From assembly GCA_034440635.1 (NCBI GenBank), contig JAOTON010001252.1, forward strand, positions 248,001-312,000: a stretch of 64,000 nt of DNA, read 5' to 3'. Below are positions 13,441 to 25,775 of the stretch, in pieces. The DNA comes from Lepas anatifera. Taxonomy: Eukaryota; Arthropoda; Thecostraca; Lepadidae. The notes beneath the pieces were generated by a model, which did not search any database, was not told the DNA's origin, and saw nothing but the letters and a program-made list of their open reading frames with translations. The stretch's first letter is position 1. Every line of letters starts with the position of its first letter. Made by a program: the position numbers and the translations under genes.

Positions 13441-13604
13441 CGTATCCCGCTTTCATGGGAACAGCCTGATAATCTGGGGACATTTTTGGATCTTGGGAAT
13501 TTTTCTTCTTCGAGAAGAAACCAATGTCTCTATCTAGCACAGCGGAGACGTCTATCCTATCATACCTCAAACCCTGCCTCTGTGTGGGCCCCAACACACC
13601 ATAC

Positions 13605-13662
13605 ACATACTTTCTGTCAGAGGGCGAACCGAGTGCACGCGCTAAGCGATCTGCGCCATCCA
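13605..13662 (-). repeat. tRNA-derived SINE-like fragment
   Basis: On the minus strand GATGGCGCAGATCGCTTAGCG resembles a Pol III A box and CGGTTCGCCC a B box, about 30 bp apart as in tRNA genes. No acceptor stem pairs, so this is not a functional tRNA gene. Confidence 0.3.
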
Positions 13663-13814
13663 GACCCTAATACCTAATTAGGGTTTAAACATGCGTCAAT
13701 TATTTTTTAAAGACGTAAGACAGCAAGAAGTAAATTCCTTTTATTTTAGGTGTCAAAACGGCCAGTATGTAACAAGGCACTTGTTTCCAATCCTAACCAA
13801 AAGCGCGTCACAAT

Positions 13815-14171
13815 TTGGCTAAGATCATTGAGCAATTACATTTAGAGCATTGGCTAAGAGCAGGAGGGATGGCCCAAACTGCAGAGCAAAATAAATCCGA
13901 CCACTACAGCGCAGGTCAAAGATCACAAGTGCATCTCCTAAACATGGTTGCCGCCAGTCAGATGGCGGTGGGCGCTCCTACGCAGCAAGGAGCTCAGCAG
14001 GTGGTTGGGTCGGCGCAGGACCGGAGAAGAACCAGGCCAGTCGGCGCGCCCAGCCGGATTGCAGCATCCTCAGTACCACCTGCGGCGGCAGGACTGGATC
14101 AGTGGACTGTACTCACAGAGGACCAGATTAGTGAAATATTCTACACAGTGGATCGGACCAGTGGACTGTAA
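13815..14171 (+). CDS. Open frame leading into the minisatellite, unknown
   Basis: A 118-codon open frame, glutamine- and alanine-rich, with no motif I recognise. It runs into the first units of the 30-bp minisatellite and stops there because early units are 29 bp or are interrupted. It could be the degraded 5' part of a repeat-protein gene, or chance. No homology or splice evidence supports it. Confidence 0.2.
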   Translation: MAKIIEQLHLEHWLRAGGMAQTAEQNKSDHYSAGQRSQVHLLNMVAASQMAVGAPTQQGAQQVVGSAQDRRRTRPVGAPSRIAASSVPPAAAGLDQWTVLTEDQISEIFYTVDRTSGL

Positions 14172-14838
14172 AACACAGTGGACCGGATCAGTGGACTGCA
14201 CTACACAGTGGACTGGATCAGTGGACTGTACTGCACAATCGTAATGTACTACACAGAGGACCAGATCAGTGAAATATTCTACACAGCGGACCGGACCAGT
14301 GGACTGCACTACCCAGAGGACTGGATCAGAGGACTGTACTCACAGAGGACCAGATTAGTGAAATATTCTACACATTGGATCGGACCAGTAGACTGTACTA
14401 CACAGAGGACTGGATCAGAGGACTGTACTACACAGAGGACCAGATTAGTGAAATATTCTACACAGTGGATCGGACCAGTGGACTATACTACACAGAAGAC
14501 TGGATCCGAGGACTGTACTACACAGAGGACAAGATCCGTGAAATATTCTACAGAGTGGACCAGATCAGTGGACTGCACTACACAGAGGACAAGATCAGTG
14601 AAATATTCTACACAGCGGACCGGATCAGTGGCCTGTACTACACAGCGGACCGGATCAGTGGACTGTACTACACAGAGGACAAGATCAGTGAAATATTCTA
14701 CAGAGTGGACCAGATCAGTGGACTGCACTACACAGAGGACAAGATCAGTGAAATATTCTACACAGCGGGCCGGATCAGTGGCCTGTACTACACAGAGGAC
14801 AAGATCAGTGAAATATTCTACACAGTGGACCAGGTCAG
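14108..14838 (+). repeat. 30-bp minisatellite encoding 10-residue repeats
   Basis: About two dozen 30-bp units. There are three unit types in translation: YTEDQISEIF, YTVDRTSGLY and YTEDWIRGLY. The left part repeats them as a 90-bp higher-order block; the right part alternates the first two. Two junctions (near 14107 and 14336, GTACTCACAGAG) lack one base and shift the frame, but 14375-14938 stays open for 187 codons. Because 30 is a multiple of three, the minus strand and another plus frame are also open, so openness alone does not prove coding. Confidence 0.9.
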
Positions 14839-15002
14839 TAAGTTAAAAAAGACTCGAGAGGGGGGGGGTGGCAGCACTAGCCCAGCTTGTCAAAATTGGG
14901 TCCGATGTCGCTGCGCTTTTCACCCTTGTGGAGTGTGATGGAGTGATGGAGTGATGGAGTGCACTCTGGTTTCTTTATTTGTATTGTAATAATCTAATAT
15001 TA

Positions 15003-15585
15003 GGGCGTTCCAGGACAAATCGACCAGGCACCACCAGGATTGTACATAGCATAGTCTCAGATTTCGTTCCAACTTCGTACACAGGGTTATCAGTGGCGTA
15101 GGATTCAGCTTTGAGAATATTTATTTTCTCAAAATACGGGTTTTGGAGTTTCAGCTTTCTAAAGATCGTGAAAATCCGTCTTTTTGATAATACATGGTGG
15201 CATACAATCATTACTTTCTATATAGACCTTCGTTGTGGATGCTAAATTTATAGATGATTGTATTTAAAATTCTGTTATCCAACTTTGAGAATTCGGTTTT
15301 CAAAAACAATTATCTTTAAGTTGTTGGAAATAGTATTCAATTTTTGAAGAAAAAATTCTAAGTGTGGCCAATGATTCACTTTAAAATAACTTACACGGAA
15401 CATGTTTCCCTGTGCCTGTGCTTTCTAAAACATCGATTAAATTTTGCGTTCTTAAATTTATTGTTGTCTAATCACTCAAAGAGTGACGCCATGCGCGCGA
15501 AAATCGGCCACCCGGCGCGCCCCACCGACAGCCGACTGGCACTTCGGCCGGCCGACGATACGCACGCGTGTGGTACTCAGCGGAG
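15003..15585 (+). repeat. Left arm of element A
   Basis: Inverted counterpart of 18945-19535. The innermost 100 bp is CpG-rich with GGCGCGCC-type runs. Confidence 0.65.
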
Positions 15586-16249
15586 ACTATGGGTTAGAAG
15601 TTTGTTGCTAGGGAAACATGCATCTTCATAAGCAAATGGTACTGTGAAAGTTTTTATAAGGTAAGGGTGTGCCGTTGACAAAAATATTTGCTATAGTTCG
15701 TTTTTAAACCTTGCCGGTTATTTAAAGTGCAAAGTAAAAGAGCACGCTGATAATGGAGAAGGGGTTGAAGAAATCAAGAAGTAGTTTTAGTGATCCACCA
15801 GTAAAGAAGACCTAAATATCTGAATCCAGAGCAGGGGAAATAATGTATACTCGCAGTTGTTAACAATTCCGCTCGAAAGTGCTAATTTGTAAAGAACAGT
15901 AGCGTTCCAACGAAAATTACTGACAAAATTAAATACCCAGGGAACATTATTATCGATCTAGCAACATCTAAATTCGAGCGATAATAAATTTTCATAAAAA
16001 ACCAAACTTGCTAACACAATTGAATCAGGTTTTTTCGAGCATGACCGCCCGAGAAGGTGGTTGTTGTCTCCTCCTCATACCCTACCCACAATCCAGAAAA
16101 CAAACAACGTCCCCGAATTCCCTCAGACACTTATCCTTTTCCCCGGGCCTGGCATGCAATGAGAGTTCACGACCCACATCTGACATGAGGTCATCGTTAC
16201 AAAATCCCGTTACATATGCTGAAGAACTCAGTTGGGCCGGTACGTGATA

Positions 16250-16493
16250 ACTTGTAAATCGATAGATTAACCCTCTTTTACTTATGCCATCCTAACATTT
16301 TTGAAGTGGTGTCACTTGACCTGGCCTGGTAACCTGACCTGAGATGCCGCAAACATATAATTTTCAAGACAGTTGCGAAGTAAATCAAGGATAAGTTTTG
16401 CCAAAACGGTGGCGCGCCCCACCGCCGTCATTTTCAGTACCATGGGAAATCCGGGGGTTGTTCAATACCCCCCACGCAACCTGGGGAGCGTTA
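16250..16493 (+). repeat. AGGTCA-rich TTAA-family fragment
   Basis: Matches the block that recurs at 20330-20570, 50160-50260 and 58250-58490. The order is TTATGCCATCYTAA, TTTTTGAAGTGG, CACTTGACCTG, CTGGTAACCTGACCTGAGATG, then a GCGCC palindrome and a GTTAA end at 16490-16493. Confidence 0.7.
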
Positions 16494-16499
16494 AGTACC

Positions 16500-17654
16500 G
16501 AATGATTTGCAGGTCACCAGACTGCCGCTGGCACTTTATATGACTTCACGCTTATTGGAAGTTGCAAAATTTTGTTTTGTTGTGGTGGCATTACAGGTTC
16601 GAACACAAAGTATGAATGCAAGTTACACATTTATTAAAGCTTTAACAATACAACAAACCACGCAGTTAAGAATCAGTAAAGAACGTCCTATCCGATCAAC
16701 TCGCATGTTTGCCTGTTGCTCTTCAACCCCTATTCTTCCTTATCTTTCTCACTACTGCTATCCTCGAGCGTTTTAACGGCACTGTCGTCGGCTTCCCTTT
16801 CCGTATTCCTCCTTGGCTCGACGTGCTCACATCGCCTGGCAGTGATTTTTGGCGAGGCCTCGACGGTTCCTCATCGTCATACGCCTCTGGTTTCCCTCCC
16901 ATAAATCTTCATCTTCCCAATCGCCATGTTCGTCCATTCTTTATAGTCTTTCTTTTTCTTTCATCATTTGTTTTCGGCTTCATGTAAGGTTTCATCAAAA
17001 GTAAGGAACTTAAACAACATACGTTATAAAGTATGTGTTTTGAAGCAAGGTGGAATCAATTTTATTTAGGCCCTGGGTGAAAGCGAATTCATGGCTAAAG
17101 GGCTGTGTTAGTACAGTAGTATTTTAGATTTAGTGGCATTTGGTTCGATTCACCAGCAGAGGAGGCAGAGGAGACGACTGAATCAATGTACCAAAAGACA
17201 GTTTTAATTTCCATTGAGGCATGACAGTGACCTACTCTGGCTCACTGTTTGGATGGATGTTCCCCTTAACGTTTACCACTTCAGTTCTGAAATAAAATGA
17301 CAACCCAAGCACATCCTATTATGTTTCGAAAACGGTAATTAGCAATTTTAAGCACACAGCGAAGAATAAACCAACTTCAAAGGATCAGTTAAACAAAAAG
17401 CTATCAGTTCTGACGCTAGTCCCGTCCAGCAGCGGAAATAGATGGGAAACATCGACTTCAGCTCAAACTGTTGGAACGCCCAGTGAGTCAGTCGATGATT
17501 ATTGTGTCTCCACAGCGAGCAGCTCTTCAGCAATTTCCTCCTGCTCCTGTCTGGTTCTTCTTGAGCAATTGTGACATTTTCCGAATTTAAATTTACTATC
17601 TTGTAAGTAGGCGTCTTTTGCGGAGAACACTCGGCGGGGTCAGCACCAGAGGCT
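16500..17654. other. Unassigned interior of element A
   Basis: No gene, RNA or repeat family recognised. Overlapping short frames at 16507-16987 lack motifs and consistent coding signal. Confidence 0.5.
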
Positions 17655-18288
17655 CTATTTTTGGTCCCGGCGTCCCGGAGCCGGGACCGGATGCTTGGCC
17701 CGGCCGGGACTTCGCCAGGAACAACTGGGTCTGTACTGGGACCTTTGAGGATTGGAGAGCGTAATAATCTTAACTAGAACCAGTGTTCCTTGAGGCCCAT
17801 ATCAGATTGTGATTAGTTAATTTTTAACCAATTAAGTTAGTTTTCCGTTAGCATTTAACGAATAAATAACCTAATATGGCTAACTACGCAGACAAATTGT
17901 CTTACTCAAATCTATGTGGGGCTGTTGATAAATGGCGTCACGGGTGGGGGGGGGGGTGTCGGGCCGAAAAGTGACATACCATGGTCAGGGATAGAGATCT
18001 CTTCGATCCAGGGGGTTTTGGGTGGGTTAACGCTGGCACGGCAATACAAACCCTCATTTAGTAGTAATAAGCTCCATTCGAAAATGAAATGAAATAATAC
18101 AATTGCACATAATTCATGGCTGAAATAAAAAATCGAAGTCACTGGCTGAAATTTATAAGAGGAGGCTTCAAGTTTTTTCCTATTAACCCGACTTTTTGCC
18201 GGGACTAATGTCAGGACCACGTTGGGTCTTTCCGGGACCAGTCGAGGCCTGCCGGCGCCGGAACTGGCACCGGGACCAAGAATCTAGA
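17655..18288. mobile_element. GGTCCCGG-terminated element
   Basis: The left end TTTTTGGTCCCGGCG (from about 17657) and the right end, reading CTTGGTCCCGGTGCC on the minus strand (to about 18281), form imperfect, GC-rich inverted repeats of about 90 bp. They enclose AT-rich non-coding DNA with a run of 11 Gs (17946-17956). I read it as a non-autonomous DNA element. The target-site duplication was not resolved. Confidence 0.45.
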
Positions 18289-18304
18289 AAAAGTAAATCC
18301 TTTT

Positions 18305-18375
18305 CAATGATGATAAATCCCGCTCAATGATGGTAAACTCCGCTCAATGAATTCTCATCAATAATCATCATCAAA
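18305..18375. repeat. Short 20-bp tandem repeat
   Basis: AATGATGATAAATCCCGCTC and AATGATGGTAAACTCCGCTC follow one another, with a third partial AATGAATTCTC. 18376-18944 holds nothing recognisable. Confidence 0.55.
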
Positions 18376-18944
18376 TCCTCTAGTCTGCAAAATAAGTCCT
18401 CTTATCCCGTGGCATTCTACCACTCCTATGTCGCACCAAAGTGTGAACCCCAACACCGACAGCAGAAAACTGGCGTCCGAAACGAAGTAGCCACTTTGAA
18501 GCCATGCCGTATCTCCATTTGACACCCTACTGTCCAAGTAGCAATGTCATACTAACTGTGGAGGATGTGCTCCCAGCTTCATGAGCTGCGCACTGGACAT
18601 CTGACACCTTGCGCGTGTCATAAAGGCACTCACGCACAAACCGGGGTGGAGACCGTAAAACTGCGATCAAGGTTCACACGTGTTGGATACGATGTCGTTT
18701 CAACACGCAAAACAGACCAAGCTTGCACAAATGCACAAGTTTCTTCATTTTCAAAATCCAAATGACTCAAATCCGTAATCGATTTTAAGGGCAACTTTAG
18801 GATATGGCGAGTTGTACACCCTTAACCGAATTACGATTGCATCGGTTTCACCCTCTTGTTGAGCACGTGTTTTTCTGCTTTTATTTCCCACCTTTAATTA
18901 CGATTGCAAGAGTTCATACACTTCCGAGTCAATCAATGCAGTCA

Positions 18945-19535
18945 AAATCACCGCGCCGACGCACCGAGTCACCGAGTCAATCGCTTCCCGTGCCCACGCA
19001 CCGGCGGCCGCGCCGGCGACGGCCGGGCGCGCCGGGCGGCCGAATTTTTGCGCGCATGGCGTCAGTCTATGGCTAATTACACATTGATAAAGTCTAGAAC
19101 GCAACAACTTAATGACTTCACTAAACAGAGCAGATATGGGTGCTCATTTTTGCTTTGATACCTTTAACGTAAATCAGTGGCCACATTTTCAAAAAATCGT
19201 TGGAAAGAATGGTCTAAACATCTCTAAAAATTTTGAAAGTTTCGAATAAAAAGCGAGATGCTCCAAATTTGGTTGTTACATGCTCAATCTCATTCCGTGT
19301 CATTTGAAGCTAAGAAATGAAAGTCAATGCTGAAAATAATCGTTGTATATCACCATGTTTTGACAAAATCGGCGATTTTCACTAAAATCTTCAAGCTATA
19401 ACTGAACCCGTACGTCTGAGGAAAAACATAATATCAGATTAGGATTCCACGCTCCTGACAACCCAGTAGACGAAATTGGAACGAGATCCGAGACTATGCT
19501 ATGTAGAGGCCTAGTCGATATGTGCTGGAACGCCC
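18945..19535 (-). repeat. Right arm of element A
   Basis: Reverse-complement counterpart of 15003-15585. It ends in CTGGAACGCCC, the mirror of the left terminus. Confidence 0.65.
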
Positions 19536-19784
19536 CTCTTGCAACATATTCGTAGTTTGCGTTTTGGCAGAACAAGAATACGACCTTTATGTGTTGAACA
19601 ATTTCCAAGCTAAAAAGTGAAAGTCATGTACAGGGTGTTTCAGAAATAATTATAGTTTTTAAGTGTTCAAAAAGGACTAAGAATCTTTCAAATTCGTTGA
19701 AAAACGTTCATTTAAATGGTAAATTTTGGGACATTTGTAGGAAAGAAAACATATTTTAACATATAATATTTTCTCAGATCTCCA

Positions 19785-20573
19785 GAGCCACGGTTGGTAA
19801 CGAAAAACGGTAAATGGCGTTGGGTAGCCCATCCTCGTCTCCAGCGAAAATATTTGGACTATTTTTTGTCAGGTCACATTTGAGGTCCTGAGAGGTCAAA
19901 ACATGCCCGTCATAGGGATAACATGTAAATGAAGGTTTTAGGCCATTACATCTGAACAAGTAAAGATAGAGCAAAATGACTAGAACTATATGAATCCTCG
20001 CAGCAGGCCGAATCGAATGATATATAATTTGACCTTGCTAGGTCAAATCAAAGATTTAACCTAGCAAGGTCAAATCCTGGTGAAATTATATAAAATGCAT
20101 ATCATTAGAACCGCAAAGACAAGGCGAGTCTAATGCAGCTAAAATAAACGCTCCATCACCGCCCGTTACTGAGTTATTCAGTCAAAACCATTTTTCACAT
20201 CTATTTCCGATGGAGAGGTCATGGTTCGTACCCCTGACCTTAGGTCATCGATATACAAATACCGGAACGTATTTTAGAGAACTCAGTAGGCCCATTATGT
20301 GATATGAGTTTCAATCGGATAAGTTTACCCTGTTCCGACTTATGCTATCTTAAACTTTTTGAGGTCAGGTCACTTGACCTGTACTGGTGACCTGACCTGA
20401 GATGGCCTAACCTTAAAATTTTTCACAGAAGTTGTAAAAATGATGAGAAAAAAGGTATGTCAAGTACGGCGGCGCTACGCGCCGCCGTTTAGCGCCGCCG
20501 TTTTCCTGCCATTTCCGAAAAACCCGAGGAGGGAGGCGGGTACCCGCCCCCCGTCAATGCGCGTGTTAATATT
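19785..20573 (-). repeat. TTAA-family repeat unit with several palindromes
   Basis: About 790 bp, matching 57740-58493 in the same direction and 56581-57375 in reverse. It contains an imperfect 41-bp palindrome built on TGACCTAGCAAGGTCA-type halves (20031-20071), AGGTCA clusters, the perfect CGGCGGCGC/GCGCCGCCG hairpin near 20468-20488, GGCGGGTACCCGCC near 20538-20551, and the terminus CCGTCAATGCGCGTG followed by TTAA (20574-20577). The left terminus is not clear. It is non-coding. Confidence 0.75.
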
Positions 20574-20843
20574 ACAAGATTAACGTTTTTGACCTAAGCT
20601 ATCCTCCAGCCTTCCATATGAATGACTGGATATGGTTCAAAGAGCGCAAAATACCTCACTGTTCAGCACTGAACAAGAAACTTAGGAATTGCTTACTTGG
20701 ACCAAAGTTTTCCTAAGCTTGAGAGGTGTGTTTTTAAGAATTTGTTACCAGATGCAATGAGCGTGTGAACTGTGATGTACTGCAGTGCCATTGGCGTGAT
20801 ATTTGTCATATTATATTATTAGTATAGGCCATATATGCCTCCG

Positions 20844-20845
<2 letters not shown>

Positions 20846-20923
<78 letters not shown>
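20846..20923. repeat. (TA)n microsatellite
   Basis: Almost uninterrupted TA for about 78 bp. It lies 150 bp left of element B. 20578-20845 holds nothing recognisable. Confidence 0.95.
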
Positions 20924-20928
<5 letters not shown>

Positions 20929-21440
20929 GTTCAGTCACAGCAGGACACATATTTAAACTGATTCAACAGGATATGATTTTGATTTTCATTTCTAAACATA
21001 AAACATTAAGCACGAGAACTTGTGAAGAAAAGAAATGAAAATGAAAATCATGTCCTGTTGATCATTTGTATATATATATGGGTCATTCCATGCCAACTCA
21101 ACCAATGGTATATACGGCACCTCCTCAGATCTCTATGAAATGAGGTGTATAAGGGTTCTTCATAGCCTAGAATCCGAATCCGTGGTCGAAACAGACCTTG
21201 CACTCTTAGTTTCGTGGCAAAAATGACGTCAAATTGTGACGTCATTGCATGTTTCGAAACAAACAAGGCCTTATCTCAAAAAGTTACAAAGATATTTGAA
21301 ATCAGTCAAAAGTTTTAGAGGACGCTTAGTGCATACAAATTATGGTCAAATATATTTTTGAAATTTGTTTAAACTTATAAAAAAATGCAAACAAAAAATA
21401 TAAATTGAAAAAATTTTAAGAGCGACAACTTCAATTTTCC

Positions 21441-24400
21441 TATAACTAATTCATATGAAATCTGCAAGTGTTCTTACTCTGGAACCGTACAAAAACATTG
21501 GGTATCCGATAACAACATATTGTACCAGCTCGCGTTCTTCACGGGCCTCCCGCCAAACGAGCCCCGGAGCCGCCTCGAGCGCCGCGTCACCCGAGAAGTG
21601 ACGCGCCCGACGAGTCGCGTCGGTTTGGAGCTGGGGAGTGGAGGGTGGAGAGACAGCCCACGAAAGATCAAAATGTAATGATTACTCCCCCAGTTTATAT
21701 CTGCAGTTCTGTTTCACTTTGAATCGGTTCGCCAGTGTTGTGCCTGTTCAGGTGTCTTTCTTTTAGACGGCTTTCCTGTCATTGTGTGTCACGTCCAATA
21801 TCAGTGGGCCGCGACCAGCATACATACGTCAATATTAGTTACCATTGCGATTTACAACCTATTGCCACGGGTATGTGATTAGGAGGTCATCACAGGCAGG
21901 CGTGCCACGGTACGTCTTGGTACCATGGTACAAGTACTATGTCAGGGAAAACGTGCTGCGTACGTACTGGTGTACGACGATGTTGTAGCTGGACCGTCAT
22001 CGATCCATTATCTGTTTGCCTGAACAAAGCCACCAAACTCCACCCCTGGAGAGACACTTCTGACTCGACTGCCCGCGCGGACGCCTCTCCTGTGGTCTCT
22101 TGACCACTGAAGACTGACAATGACTTAAGAACTTTGATTCAGGCACAGAATGGATCGGCGTCGTTTCGGCCTTGCACGTTTTGCCTGGTGTGTGCTGTTT
22201 TTGTCTTCATACAGACAGCATGGGTATACATTTAAATATCCATTCTAAACTCGATCCAATACAACGACGATTAATGAACATAAAAGTGTTTGGCCCACGC
22301 TGGTAAAGCAGACCACTAGACAGAGGAAAACGGCACCGTACTCCGGAAAGAGAAGAACCAAAACACAACGCGAGAAAGGACGACTAGAGCAAACCGAAAC
22401 TAACACCAACCATTACAAACTGACGTTGAACCGTTCCAAAGAGCTTTAAGAAATTGTTAACATAGATTGTTTATGTCAAGGGTTTCACTTCATCTACGTC
22501 TCCGAGTACAACATAACAAAGTGGAAATGCGGGCCCGGTTCGATCATTCACGATAGCCCGCTAAAATCACATAGTGACACATATAACGGCACGAATAGCG
22601 GGTTTTATTTCGAAGTACATATTTGACGTGCTGATGGAATAATAAGGTCGTGTAACATGACATGTGCTGATATCAAAGCAATTTACAAATTTTCCTTGCT
22701 CCGAATGCAAAAGCTTAAGAAGTGAACAGAAAACAGATAGGGTACCAATCGGAAACTGCTTTATTATAGCTGCTGTCATGCAAACAGGAAAACGAAAACT
22801 GTAATGAATTCTTGGTGTTTCAATTTTCTGTCATTCTCGGTTGGCTCCATTGACAAATATTTATGTTTCACCTTTATGGATCTTGTATGTACGGTTCAAT
22901 ACGCTAGCTGCCTGCCGTCATGCTACAAAATGTTTTACTCAGTTTAATGTAGTACTCGTGGCGACAAAAACCGTCTTGCATTTTTATAACTGTTTGCTAA
23001 TTGTGGCCGACCCTGGGAACTGTCGCTTTGTTGGGAGAACGGGGAACTGAGCGCGTGAGTTGTGGGAGGAAGCCTAGCCGGAGGTGAGGAAAGTGAAGCT
23101 GAGATGGGATACATTTCTCTACTTTATCCACGGTAAGGGAAGGCGAGATAGGTCGGGGAGGTAACTTCATTTGGCACTTCACCTTAATGCCAAGCGTTCA
23201 TAAGGCCATTTATTTTAATTACTATTATTAAGCCAGTGGTTTTGCCATTGGAATGGGTAGGGACCGGACCCCACGTTTTGAGAAAATTAACGGTTTTTCA
23301 CCTTTAGCGTATAACCAATAAAAATAATTGTCAAAGGCAGGCTTTAGCCTTTAAATGTGATCTTAACGCTGTGAAATCCCCTATAACATTATCTATCCTT
23401 CTTTTGAATACAAATATGAAAAAGAGGGTTACCTTGCTCCCTAGAAATATGTGACGGTGTTCTTGACTTTGGCAGAGTATAAAGTAACATTGCGACGTAT
23501 GACTTCTTTGGCTGCTGCCACCGAATGAAGCAGGGAATCACACAGGAAAATATAAATGGTGCTTTAGTATTGAATCTTTTTTCTGAACCTCCTCACAGTT
23601 GAGATGCCCTAAGACCGCAAACATATTGATTGTAATCCCAAACTGCGCTGACATTTCACCCTCCCCGTCCCGGCTGTGCTGGGCCGGCCGGTCACCGGGC
23701 ATCGCAGCAGACAGCCGTCGTGCACGCCCGCTAGTGCCTTGCATTGTGGACAGTGGTCTTATTACATTGGAGTGAGTTTAGCTACTGGGCTTATATTTCC
23801 GTTTTTTAGAAACCGTTCTTTCTACGTGACCTGATGGGACCCCAAGCACAGCCGGAGACCGTACCGGAGCTGGCTCGGGCGCGTTTTAGTGCGACTGACC
23901 GAACTCACTAAGCGAGGTCATCCTAGCAAAAGCCTCACTACAGTGCGAAGTGGCATTTGTTTTCTAGTGTAGCTTACCGAAATGAGCCCTGCAGAACTAA
24001 AGACGAGGTTCCACAAGGCCCGGAACATGAAATGATGATGATTAGTTAGTGAGTTTTAGGGCACTGCAGCTGCAGAGGCTATGAAAGGCACTTGGGGTTT
24101 CCATTGTGTTAGGCCAGTAGACTGCTGAACAGAGGACGCCTACGCAACGTCTGCATCACTTTCAGCCGGCGGTTTCAAACCGTGTGACGAAGTAACACTC
24201 ACGTAAGCTAATGCTACCGTCAGAGCATGTCTGAGCGGCACTGACCGCAATAAGAAAATGCTTTTTAGTCATTCTAGAACTGAAGTGTTGTTATAATATC
24301 CGTTATAATTCAGTTAATTTTCTAAACATCGCTCATCAATAAATTCAGCGCAATGGCCTCGTATAATAGAAAGAAAGAGTTTGCTTTGTGTCGTAATGAC

Positions 24401-24639
24401 TGACGAAGTAAAATTTACACAACAGTTATAAGCATCATTAGGATCCTCTGGCTGAGCACGAAAGAATAACCTATCCTATTTTCTAGTGAGATTAAAACAC
24501 GAAACGGTCCTTGCGTGCTTAGGTCAGGCCAATAGTATTATAGCTGAAAATGCTTACAGTTCATACTGCAGTGGCAACCCAAATACGATGACGTCAAAAT
24601 AAGCGTTCTATCACCATTGTGGGGAGATTAGCAAATTCT
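21441..24639. other. Unassigned interior of element B
   Basis: No gene is supported. 21530-21640 is CpG-rich. The short open frames carry no recognisable motif and no clear splice-bounded exon. Confidence 0.5.
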
Positions 24640-24860
24640 AAACCAGTTTCTCCCAATGCGTTTCCAATCGAGAGCTTAGGACCCTGGACAGACCTCAGGT
24701 CATCGATATCGAAAATTCCGTTACGACACATTGTTTTACTCAGCGTCCTTATTATGTGAGATGAATGTCAGATCGTAAGAGTAATACTTTTCTCACCGCG
24801 GCACCTTTAAACGTTTTTTTGGCGGCCACTTGGCCTGGACTGGTGACCTAACCTGATATT
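24640..24860 (+). repeat. AGGTCA-rich TTAA-family fragment in element B
   Basis: Diverged copy of the repeat seen at 20160-20400: CGTTCTATCACC, GACCTCAGGTCATCGATATC, TTATGTGAGATGAATG, TGGCCTGGACTGGTGACCTAACCTGA. A short GTATGCCAAGTACGGCGGCG piece follows near 25060. Confidence 0.65.
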
Positions 24861-25675
24861 TCTGGGACCTCAGATTGTGTCAGAGGCTACAACAATGACC
24901 ACGTAGAACATATACTGGCGGACGCAGAGAAGGAGGCAAAGGGCCATGGCCGCCCCCAAAATTGCGAAATTTTGGCCGATTTTCTTAAACACTATGTTTT
25001 TACGGTTTCTCCACAGTTGACCCCCCTTGAACGGCGTTCCTGCATCCACCCCTGAGCACGTATGCCAAGTACGGCGGCGTTGCATGCCTCAGTCTCTCGG
25101 CGCCAGGCAAAGAATCTCAAGGAAGTTGTAACAGCCCCTCATTCCGGCACGGGTTACGATATGATCTTATCAAATACCCATTATTTTTTACGGTTTTAGG
25201 ATAAAAACACATGCAGATTTCATACATTTGAATTTCAACAAAATCGAAGTCCTCGCTCTTAAAAATTTTCAAATTTATATTTTCTATTTCAAATGTTTAA
25301 CAATTTTGAAAATTTTTAAGAAACTTTTTTTGGAAATCATTGGTATTCGCCAAGCATTCTCCTCCTAAAACCATTAACCGATTTCAAATATCTTCGCACT
25401 TTTTGATTTACAAAACTTTGAATTTTACCAATCACGGAGTGACGTCACAATTTGACGTCACTGTTGCAACGAAACTAAAACCCGGAGGTCTATTTCGGCC
25501 ACATATTTGGATTCTAGACTATGAAGAACCCCTATACACCTCATTTAATAGAGATCTGAGGGGGTGCCGTGTAAAATCACACTTTTACTGGTTGATTTGG
25601 CATGGAATGACCCATATATATATTATATATATTATATATATATAAGTTTGACTGTTGTTTTGGCTTTGGAAAATT

Positions 25676-25742
25676 GCTCCTGCTGGGACTCAACCCGGTC
25701 TCGATTCGCCCGGTGCTAACCACTCACCACAGCCTTTTTCCT
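25676..25742 (-). repeat. tRNA-derived SINE head
   Basis: On the minus strand GGTGAGTGGTTAGCACC matches a Pol III A box and GGGTTGAGTCCC a B box, about 30 bp apart. The surrounding sequence does not close an acceptor stem, so this is a SINE head, not a working tRNA gene. Confidence 0.55.
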
Positions 25743-25771
25743 TCAGCTTATTTATTTAATAATATATTTTT

Positions 25772-25775
<4 letters not shown>

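Larger units (their letters stand above)
15003..19535. mobile_element. Inverted-repeat-bounded element A (4533 bp)
   Basis: The ends begin GGGCGTTCCAG and continue as diverged inverted repeats of about 580 bp: 15003-15585 and 18945-19535. Shared blocks include TACATAGCATAGTCTC, TCGTTCCAA, GTGGCCA and TGACGCCATGCGCGC. Each arm ends internally in a CpG-rich block (15483-15575; 18945-19060). No transposase frame is found inside. The interior instead holds an AGGTCA-type repeat (16250-16493), a GGTCCCGG-ended element and unassigned sequence. A short frame near 15753 (MEKGLKKSRSSFSDPPVKKT) could be an exon remnant. I read this as a non-autonomous DNA transposon. No target-site duplication is visible. 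Confidence 0.6.
21080..25613. mobile_element. Inverted-repeat-bounded element B (4534 bp)
   Basis: Terminal inverted repeats of about 370 bp: 21080-21440, and 25240-25613 in reverse. They begin GGGTCATTCCATGCCAA and share CCTCAGATCTCTATKAAATGAGGTGTATA, TTCTTCATAG and TGACGTCAAATTGTGACGTCA. Both ends abut ATATAT sequence, so insertion was into a TA-rich tract and a TA-type duplication cannot be told from the tract. No transposase is encoded. A CpG-rich block at 21530-21640 lies about 450 bp inside the left end, as in element A. I read this as a non-autonomous DNA transposon. Confidence 0.7.

Noticed and set aside
20835..21038. Frame with a YIYIYI repeat
   Set aside because: Translation of a TA microsatellite.
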